Source: a bacterium (Candidatus Gribaldobacteria) CG10_big_fil_rev_8_21_14_0_10_41_12 (lineage in GTDB: Bacteria > Patescibacteriota > Minisyncoccia > Minisyncoccales > CG1-02-41-26). Taken from it: 8,550 bases of DNA. Both the position numbers and the translations under genes were made by a program. The notes beneath the pieces are model-generated. The model saw only the letters and a program-made list of their open reading frames with translations, did no database searches and had not been told where the DNA came from. The stretch is taken from the NCBI GenBank assembly GCA_002773545.1, contig PFAV01000047.1, positions 2,567-11,116 of the forward strand. Reading direction: 5' to 3'. Each line of letters starts with the position of its first letter. The stretch's first letter is position 1. Shown here one piece after another: positions 1-4,496 of this stretch.

Positions 1-1
1 A

Positions 2-1048
2 AATGTTTATCCGGAACAGGATCTGGGGTATTTCCACCCCCTCTTAAAAGGCATCAGGAATATCCTTTTTTTCTTTTCGTTGATTGAGCGGAAAAAAGAC
101 ATAGCTTCTTACGATATTATCCAGGGAACCACCTATACTCCCTTAGCTTTTTTACATGGCAATATTCCGGTTTTTTCAATGTTTGGTTCAACCGCTTATG
201 GTTTTTTGAAAGCCGTTCCCAACTCGAAATCATTAAACAAAGAACACTCCGATCTTTTGAAGATATTTAATGAACTAAAGGAAAAAGGAGCCTTAAACTG
301 TTCAGCTTCTTTGATTCAACCAGTTAGAGATATTAGCCGGATTGAATTTCACGTGGCAAAAAATAGCCGTAAGGTGGTGGCTACCTCTCAAGCCGTCAAA
401 TCAGAACTTATTAGAAACGGAGTGCCTCAAGAAAAAATAGAGGTTATCTGGAATGGCATAGAAAATTTTTGGTTTAAGGCAAAACCTAAAAAAAGAGTCA
501 AAAAAAATGCCGCCATCGTTTATCTTGGCAGAATGGGAGAAGACGGTTTTACTATAAAGCTTAAAGGTATTAATAGAATGATCTATATTTTAAGAAGTTT
601 TTCTCATCTTGATAAACTTATTATTGGCTTGAGTGAAAAAATTGATTTTTATGGTCAAATTTTTCAGGAGATTCCTAAAACCGTTTTTTACAGCAACTTA
701 AAGCGAAGAAAGGTGCCTAAAATTCTGAAAAATAATTATGGGGATATTTTTATCAACCCTAGCCGTTACGAAGGTTTTTGCTTATCTTTAGTTGAGGCAA
801 TGTCCCAAGGATTAATTCCTGTCAGTTTTTCTGTGGGAGTGGCTCCGGAAATTATTAAAAATGGCCAAAACGGGTTTTTGGTTAATAGTGTCCGACAGAT
901 GGTTCATAGAATCAATCAATTATCGCAGGATAGGGGGAAAAGAGCCCAAATGGCAAGGGCGGCCATGGAAACAGCCAGAATGTTTAGATCTGAAACAATG
1001 GTTAAAAAATATCTTGAACTCTATCAATCTGAATTACCGCCAGCATAA
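2..1048 (+). CDS. Glycosyltransferase, GT4/GT-B type, 5'-truncated by window edge
   Basis: The frame is open from base 2 with no start codon that looks natural, so the gene begins left of the window; the TTG at 80 is only an internal codon. About 348 residues are visible. The C-terminal half carries the GT-B retaining-transferase signature: a YLGRM strand (near 530) opens the second Rossmann domain. The EX7E motif follows (E at 770 and E at 794, within SRYEGFCLSLVEAMSQG), then a PVSF..G..PEII..G.NGFLV segment that normally binds the sugar-nucleotide diphosphate. Such enzymes transfer a sugar from an NDP- or UDP-sugar to lipid or polysaccharide acceptors at the inner face of the membrane. The segment VVATSQAVKSELIRNGVPQEKIEVIWNGIE is the usual domain linker of GT4 proteins. 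The family is secure; donor and acceptor cannot be told. No terminator is visible between its stop and ychF. Confidence 0.88.
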   Translation, partial: NVYPEQDLGYFHPLLKGIRNILFFFSLIERKKDIASYDIIQGTTYTPLAFLHGNIPVFSMFGSTAYGFLKAVPNSKSLNKEHSDLLKIFNELKEKGALNCSASLIQPVRDISRIEFHVAKNSRKVVATSQAVKSELIRNGVPQEKIEVIWNGIENFWFKAKPKKRVKKNAAIVYLGRMGEDGFTIKLKGINRMIYILRSFSHLDKLIIGLSEKIDFYGQIFQEIPKTVFYSNLKRRKVPKILKNNYGDIFINPSRYEGFCLSLVEAMSQGLIPVSFSVGVAPEIIKNGQNGFLVNSVRQMVHRINQLSQDRGKRAQMARAAMETARMFRSETMVKKYLELYQSELPPA

Positions 1049-1079
1049 ATTTTCTCGTTTTTACTGATTGAAATTATAG

Positions 1080-1085
1080 TATAAT
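1080..1085 (+). promoter_or_regulatory. -10 box of the ychF promoter
   Basis: A perfect TATAAT lies 19 nt upstream of the ychF ATG. No good -35 is present; the best match is a T-rich TTTTTA at 1058-1063 with 16-nt spacing. Transcription would start near 1092 and give a leader of only about a dozen nucleotides, and no Shine-Dalgarno is visible before 1105. Confidence 0.5.
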
Positions 1086-1104
1086 TAGCTAATAATGTTT
1101 AATT

Positions 1105-2172
1105 ATGAATTTAAGTATCGGAATTGTCGGTTTGCCCAATGTGGGCAAGTCAACTTTGTTCCAAACAATTACTAAAAAAGAAGTGCCCAGGGAAAACTAC
1201 CCCTTTTGCACCATTGACCCTAATGTGGGCGTGGTGGCCGTGCCTGATGAACGAGTAGAGAAGTTAGCCGAGCTCACTCATTCGGCCAAGAAAATTTATG
1301 CCACTATTGATTTTTACGATATTGCCGGTTTGGTGAAGGGGGCGAGCCGGGGGGAGGGCTTGGGCAATCAATTTTTGGCGCATATCAGAGAAACCAATGC
1401 CATAGTTTATGTTTTGCGGGCTTTTGCCAATGAAAATATTATCAACACGCAAGAAACCGTTGATGTTTTGCGTGATAAAGAAATTTTAGACACCGAATTA
1501 ATCTTAAAGGATTTAGACACCATAGAAAAACGGCTAATGGCCGCGGAAAAGGAAGCTAAAATAGGCAAAAAAGAAGCTGTCAAAGAGGCGGCTGTTTTGC
1601 AAAAGGCCAAGGACTTGCTGGACAAAGGAATTGTTTTAAGCGAATCGCCCCTAATTGACGAGGAAAAAGAAATTCTAAAAAATACTTGTTTGCTTACTTT
1701 GAAAAATCGTCTTTATTTGTTTAACGGCCTTGAAAGCGACATCTCGGCAGAAGTTAAAAATGTTTTTGAAAAAAATAATTGGCCGTATTTGGTTTTAGAT
1801 ATTTTAACCGAGTTTGAAGCGGTGGATATGAGCCCCGAGGAGCGTTTGTCGTTTGGTTTGCCGCCAGAATCCGGGCTGAATGTTTTAATCAAAAAATGCT
1901 ACGAAATTCTGGGCTTACTTACTTTTTTAACCATCGGGCCCGATGAAACGCGTGCCTGGACAATAAAAAAAGGCGACAAAGCGCCCCAAGCCGGCGGCGC
2001 TATCCACGGCGATTTTGAAGAATTTTTCATCAAGGCCGAAGTAATAAATTGGCAGGACTTGCTCAATAGCAACGGCTTTGCCAAAGCCCGCGAAAAAGGC
2101 CTTATTCGCACCGAAGGCAAAGAATACATTGTGCAAGACGGCGATGTGATTGAAATAAAATTCGGCCGATAA
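1105..2172 (+). CDS. ychF: Redox-regulated ATPase/GTPase YchF (OLA1 family)
   Basis: This is a 355-residue P-loop NTPase of the TRAFAC/Obg class, close to the 363 residues of E. coli YchF. The G1 P-loop GLPNVGKST covers residues 9-17, and the G3 region DIAGLVKGAS with GEGLGNQFL covers about 72-91. A charged helical coiled-coil insertion lies around 125-175. The G4 position reads NGLE (207-210), which fits the NxxE that replaces NKxD in this family and underlies its preference for ATP. The last 80 residues are a standard TGS domain (AWTIKKGDKAPQAGGAIH.DFE...IVQDGDVIE). YchF binds ribosomes and is linked to translation and stress responses; its exact role is unsettled. An ATG at 1094 is out of frame, so 1105 is the start. 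No Shine-Dalgarno is seen; a TATAAT sits just upstream. Confidence 0.97.
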   Translation: MNLSIGIVGLPNVGKSTLFQTITKKEVPRENYPFCTIDPNVGVVAVPDERVEKLAELTHSAKKIYATIDFYDIAGLVKGASRGEGLGNQFLAHIRETNAIVYVLRAFANENIINTQETVDVLRDKEILDTELILKDLDTIEKRLMAAEKEAKIGKKEAVKEAAVLQKAKDLLDKGIVLSESPLIDEEKEILKNTCLLTLKNRLYLFNGLESDISAEVKNVFEKNNWPYLVLDILTEFEAVDMSPEERLSFGLPPESGLNVLIKKCYEILGLLTFLTIGPDETRAWTIKKGDKAPQAGGAIHGDFEEFFIKAEVINWQDLLNSNGFAKAREKGLIRTEGKEYIVQDGDVIEIKFGR

Positions 2173-2194
2173 TTTTAAATAAAAAAACAAATCT

Positions 2195-2791
2195 ATGGAA
2201 AACAAAACAGATATTTTGGCAAAATTTTTTTATGAAATCGGCAATCTAAAAAAGGTTTTAAGAGCTCACCAGCAGACACTATTAACTGTTGACCCAACCG
2301 ACAATATTGCCTCCCATTCTTTTAGGACGGCTTTTATTGGATATTTTTTAGCTAAAGAGCTTACAGCTGATGCTGACAAGGTTTTGAAAATGTGCTTACT
2401 GCACGACATTGAAGAGGTGCGCTCGGGTGATATGAATTGGGTTAATAAAAAATATGCCAAGGTTTACGGAGATGAAATAAGAGATGACCAGCTTGAAGGT
2501 CTGCCTCATTCACAAGAATTTCTCCAGCTTTCAAAAGAATATACAGAAAGGCAAAGCAAAGAAGCGAAGATAGCCAAAGACGCTGATTTATTAGAGCAAG
2601 TGTTTTTGCTGAAAGAATATGCCCAGCAAGGCAACAAGGAAGCTGAGCACTGGTTGCACGAGGATGGCGCTGACGAATGCCAGCAGATTAAGCTGATGAA
2701 TTTTGATTTTACTAAAGAGATTGCCAAAAAAGCGATGGAGATGAAACCATCGGACTGGTGGGAGAACATCTGGACACCGAAGAATAGATAA
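2195..2791 (+). CDS. HD-domain phosphohydrolase, YfbR-like 5'-deoxynucleotidase
   Basis: The protein has 198 residues. The metal-binding HD residues are H41 (ASHSFR), H70-D71 (CLLHDIEEV) and D131 (KDADLLEQ). E74 and the SGD motif (G78-D79) align with the catalytic Glu and nucleotide-contacting Asp of E. coli YfbR (HDASE...TGD). This points to a dNMP 5'-nucleotidase, or more loosely an HD_3 phosphohydrolase, that trims deoxynucleotide pools in the cytosol. It starts 22 nt after ychF with no clear promoter of its own, so co-transcription with ychF is likely. No Shine-Dalgarno precedes the ATG. The HD assignment is firm; the substrate is inferred from the family. Confidence 0.88.
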   Translation: MENKTDILAKFFYEIGNLKKVLRAHQQTLLTVDPTDNIASHSFRTAFIGYFLAKELTADADKVLKMCLLHDIEEVRSGDMNWVNKKYAKVYGDEIRDDQLEGLPHSQEFLQLSKEYTERQSKEAKIAKDADLLEQVFLLKEYAQQGNKEAEHWLHEDGADECQQIKLMNFDFTKEIAKKAMEMKPSDWWENIWTPKNR

Positions 2792-2826
2792 AAATAAAAA
2801 TTATATCGTTTGACGAGTTTGAGCAT

Positions 2827-3339
2827 ATGTTAAAAATTTTAAAAAATTTTTTTGAGAAAAATATCAAGGGCACTCCATATAAGGCGATCGTAATTGACCG
2901 TAAAGTTTATTTATGCCGCTTAACAAACGCTGTTTGCGATGGAATTGAAATTACTAATAATGCTGGGAAAGTTTATGTAACTTCCCGAGCCCTTAAACAT
3001 TTATTTGATAAAAAGCCAGCAGAAGAATTTTTCTTTTTAATTGATAATTTATACAAAATAGTTAAATATCCGGATAAAATTTACCAAAATAAAACAAGCA
3101 AACGGGGTGAGTATTGCTTGGTTAAGAGAGTCGGGGATTCGGATTATTTGTGTTCAATTGAAATTGTAAAATCAGCTGCGGCAGTTCTTGGCTTAACCGA
3201 ATTTGGAATATCAGAGTGTGGCGAGAGTAACGAAATAGAAGAAATTCAAATTGCTACAGCATTCCGATTGCGCGATTCAGATTATATAAAAAAATACACC
3301 CTTTTGTGGAGCTGGGAGGACGGCACCCCTCCCTCGTAG
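2827..3339 (+). CDS. Probable BECR-fold (PBECR-like) nuclease/toxin, orphan
   Basis: The ORF has 170 residues, no signal peptide and no membrane segment. The order of conserved-looking pieces recalls the phage Barnase-EndoU-ColicinE5/D-RelE (BECR) nucleases. VYVTSRALKHLFDK (about 49-62) puts H58 where these proteins carry an L..H helix. KYPDKIYQNK (80-89) and KRGEY (92-96) are followed by paired strands, and IATAFRLRDSDYIKKYTLLW (142-161) resembles the closing Ser/Thr-bearing strand. If correct, it would be an RNA-cleaving toxin or processing enzyme. This is motif-level recognition, not a demonstrated homology. It lies 35 nt after the HD gene; no small antitoxin-like ORF is adjacent. The last twelve codons (LLWSWEDGTPPS) fall inside a GC-rich structured element, so the natural C-terminus may have been replaced or extended by that element. 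The start is the ATG at 2827, without a clear Shine-Dalgarno. Confidence 0.5.
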   Translation: MLKILKNFFEKNIKGTPYKAIVIDRKVYLCRLTNAVCDGIEITNNAGKVYVTSRALKHLFDKKPAEEFFFLIDNLYKIVKYPDKIYQNKTSKRGEYCLVKRVGDSDYLCSIEIVKSAAAVLGLTEFGISECGESNEIEEIQIATAFRLRDSDYIKKYTLLWSWEDGTPPS

Positions 3340-3423
3340 CGCTTTGGATACCCCGTAAAGGGACTACTCGCGCCCCGCAGTAGAGCCGGTTTTCTGCATT
3401 TCAGCCCCACAAAAAAGTATATT
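3288..3423 (-). ncRNA. Candidate antisense structured RNA over the nuclease 3' end
   Basis: The pieces of a transcription unit are present on the - strand. An extended -10-like TGATATATT lies at about 3438-3430, a TTGACA lies further up (3454-3449, only 13 nt from the -10, so not optimally spaced), and transcription would start near 3423. It would run through the 113-bp structured element to a T7 run (3294-3288) just past the closing stem. The outer stem pairs perfectly only in this orientation, counting the G.U. The RNA would be complementary to the last ~50 nt of the nuclease mRNA. This is inference from layout; no such RNA family is recognised. Confidence 0.22.
3302..3414. repeat. 113-bp GC-rich structured element with 13-bp terminal inverted repeat
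   Basis: The ends, 3302-3314 (TTTTGTGGAGCTG) and 3402-3414 (CAGCCCCACAAAA), are complementary over 13 positions with one exception. As - strand RNA the exception becomes a G.U pair, so all 13 positions pair. Inside are a hairpin GGGAGG/CCTCCC (3314-3319 with 3328-3333, sharing one base with the outer stem) and a small CCC/GGG hairpin (3352-3354 with 3360-3362). A third is CTACT-C-GCG/CGC-AGTAG (3364-3372 with 3376-3383, one bulged C). Counted by hand, about 66 of 113 bases are G or C, well above the AT-rich surroundings. It could be a dispersed palindromic repeat or MITE-like element, or a structured RNA. Copy number cannot be judged from one window. Confidence 0.7.
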
Positions 3424-3429
3424 AAATAC

Positions 3430-3438
3430 AATATATCA
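3430..3438 (-). promoter_or_regulatory. Possible extended -10 promoter for the antisense RNA
   Basis: The - strand reads TGA then TATATT, an extended -10 with five of six consensus bases. A perfect TTGACA is at 3454-3449, but the 13-nt spacing is short, so activity would depend on the extended -10. Confidence 0.22.
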
Positions 3439-3467
3439 CAGAATTTTTTGTCAAGCAAGATCCTCCT

Positions 3468-3998
3468 GTGGAAAAATGGAAAATCAAGCATATGGGTATT
3501 ATAAAAATTTATCCTTATTATCAAAAGTTTGCCAAGGACTTTGAGAAAAAGAAGCAAGAGATTGTGGTTATTGCCCAAGATATTGAGGTTCATCACATTG
3601 GCAGCACCGCGGTTCGCGGTTTGGGCGGCAAGGGGATTATTGATATAATGATTGGGGTTAAGAATTGGCAAGGAGTAGAAAAATTAATTGCTGGATTGCA
3701 AAAAATCGGCTTTGAACATGTTCATCCCAAAGAGAAGGGCAAGATATTTTTGAGCAGTATTAAAGAAAGCGGGCTGGGTGATTTTCATATTCATTTGGTT
3801 ATTATCGGTAGCGCCGCCTACAAAAATTTTTTGGCGTTTCGCGATTATTTGCAAGGGCGTCCCAAAGAAGCAGAAAATTATTTTAAGCTAAAATTGTTTT
3901 GCTATAAAGAGGCCAAAGGAGAGAGGGCCATATACACAAAAATGAAAACCAGTTACATCAAAGAAATTTTGAAAAAGATTAGGTATGCAAAAAATTAA
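3468..3998 (+). CDS. GrpB/UPF0157 family nucleotidyltransferase-like protein
   Basis: From the GTG at 3468 the protein has 176 residues; from the ATG at 3492 it has 168. The ATG gives MGIIKIYPYYQKF, which fits the family's usual beginning better, so 3492 may be the true start; neither has a Shine-Dalgarno. The diagnostic block HHIGSTAVRGLGGKGIIDIMI (42-62 from the GTG) matches the GrpB pattern H.GSTAV.GL..K.IID, with the Gly-Ser and D59 of a nucleotidyltransferase-like fold. HIHLV (107-111) and the C-terminal Y..MK..YI helix also fit. GrpB proteins occur alone or fused to dephospho-CoA kinase, and their reaction is not established. The 3' end overlaps the DUF192 gene by 14 nt, so the two are probably translated from one message. 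Confidence 0.88.
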   Translation: MEKWKIKHMGIIKIYPYYQKFAKDFEKKKQEIVVIAQDIEVHHIGSTAVRGLGGKGIIDIMIGVKNWQGVEKLIAGLQKIGFEHVHPKEKGKIFLSSIKESGLGDFHIHLVIIGSAAYKNFLAFRDYLQGRPKEAENYFKLKLFCYKEAKGERAIYTKMKTSYIKEILKKIRYAKN

Positions 3999-4446
3999 GT
4001 GGGTGAAAATCGGGTTGGCGGTAGTGGGTTCGCTGGCGTTGGTCGGTCTGGTTGGATATTTTATGGTTTTTCATTATCCCAAAGCCGAGGTTTGTTTTAA
4101 TGATTTTTGTTGGCGAGTGGAGGTGGCTAAAACAGGGGCGAGTCAGGTCAAGGGGCTAATGTTTAGAAAGAACTTAGGAGAAAAAGAAGGTATGCTTTTC
4201 GTATTCAAAAACGAGGGCTTTCATTCTTTTTGGCTGAAAAACACTTTAATTCCTTTGGACATTGTTTTTCTTGATAAAAATAAAAAAGTGGTGAACATCA
4301 CTGAAAACGCCCAGCCCTGCCCAAGCGATAAATGCCCAAGTTATCGCAATCAGAACCCGGCCAAATATGTTTTGGAAATTAGAGGCGGTCTGGCCGACAA
4401 AATTGGCCTAACAATAGACAGCAAAATTTTATTTTCGGATTATTGA
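3985..4446 (+). CDS. DUF192 (COG1430) protein, membrane-anchored
   Basis: The protein has 153 residues. An N-terminal hydrophobic segment (about 8-30) after a basic KIKWVK start serves as an uncleaved anchor or signal, so the rest faces outside the cell. The DUF192 core follows: KGLMFRKNLGEKEGMLFVF (56-74), FWLKNTLIPLDIVFLD (82-97), and the cysteine motif QPCPSDKCPSY (110-120), then the closing KYVLEI.GG strand. C37, C42, C112 and C117 could form disulfides. DUF192 is a small beta-barrel-like domain of unknown function common in bacteria and archaea. No lipobox cysteine directly follows the hydrophobic segment, so it is not an obvious lipoprotein. It begins inside the end of the GrpB gene and stops with TGA at 4444-4446. 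Confidence 0.9.
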   Translation: MQKIKWVKIGLAVVGSLALVGLVGYFMVFHYPKAEVCFNDFCWRVEVAKTGASQVKGLMFRKNLGEKEGMLFVFKNEGFHSFWLKNTLIPLDIVFLDKNKKVVNITENAQPCPSDKCPSYRNQNPAKYVLEIRGGLADKIGLTIDSKILFSDY

Positions 4447-4449
4447 AAG

Positions 4450-4487
4450 TGTTGCAAGATATGAGCGATCGCTCATATAATGCAACA
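4450..4487. promoter_or_regulatory. 38-bp interrupted palindrome, candidate operator
   Basis: The core 4459-4478 is a perfect 20-bp palindrome (ATATGAGCGA and its complement), centred on GCGATCGC. After two unpaired positions on each side, outer arms TGTTGCA (4450-4456) and TGCAACA (4481-4487) are again complementary. It overlaps the -35 and -10 of the helicase promoter and includes its spacer. No U-run follows, so it is not a terminator. A TetR-like or other dimeric repressor could bind here; the regulator is not in the window. It does not match LexA boxes I know (CTGT-N8-ACAG, GAAC-N4-GTTC). Confidence 0.75.
4452..4481 (+). promoter_or_regulatory. Promoter of the helicase-nuclease gene
   Basis: TTGCAA (4452-4457) and a perfect TATAAT (4476-4481) are separated by 18 nt. 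Transcription would begin near 4488, leaving about 9 nt before the ATG at 4497. The spacer is almost entirely occupied by a 20-bp palindrome, the arrangement expected of a promoter blocked by a repressor dimer. Confidence 0.6.
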
Positions 4488-4496
4488 GTCGCGGTT

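Noticed and set aside
1927..2205. A 92-codon - strand ORF opposite the end of ychF
   Set aside because: It is opposite the well-conserved TGS domain codons of ychF and shows no family resemblance.
2810..2838. TTGACG at 2810 as the -35 of a promoter for the nuclease-like gene
   Set aside because: A -10 at the right spacing would fall within the coding sequence after the ATG at 2827 and is a poor match.
3302..3414. The element as a + strand terminator for the nuclease gene
   Set aside because: Only A-rich sequence follows the closing stem on the + strand, and the outer stem has an A-C mismatch in that orientation.
3282..3671. A 129-codon - strand ORF covering the start of the GrpB gene and the structured element
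   Set aside because: Its first part is the reverse of conserved GrpB codons and its middle is the hairpin element; no domain is recognisable.
4461..4478. GCGATCGC in the palindrome as a cyanobacterial HIP1 site
   Set aside because: The octamer matches, but nothing else in the window is cyanobacterial and it occurs as the centre of a longer promoter palindrome, which explains it better.
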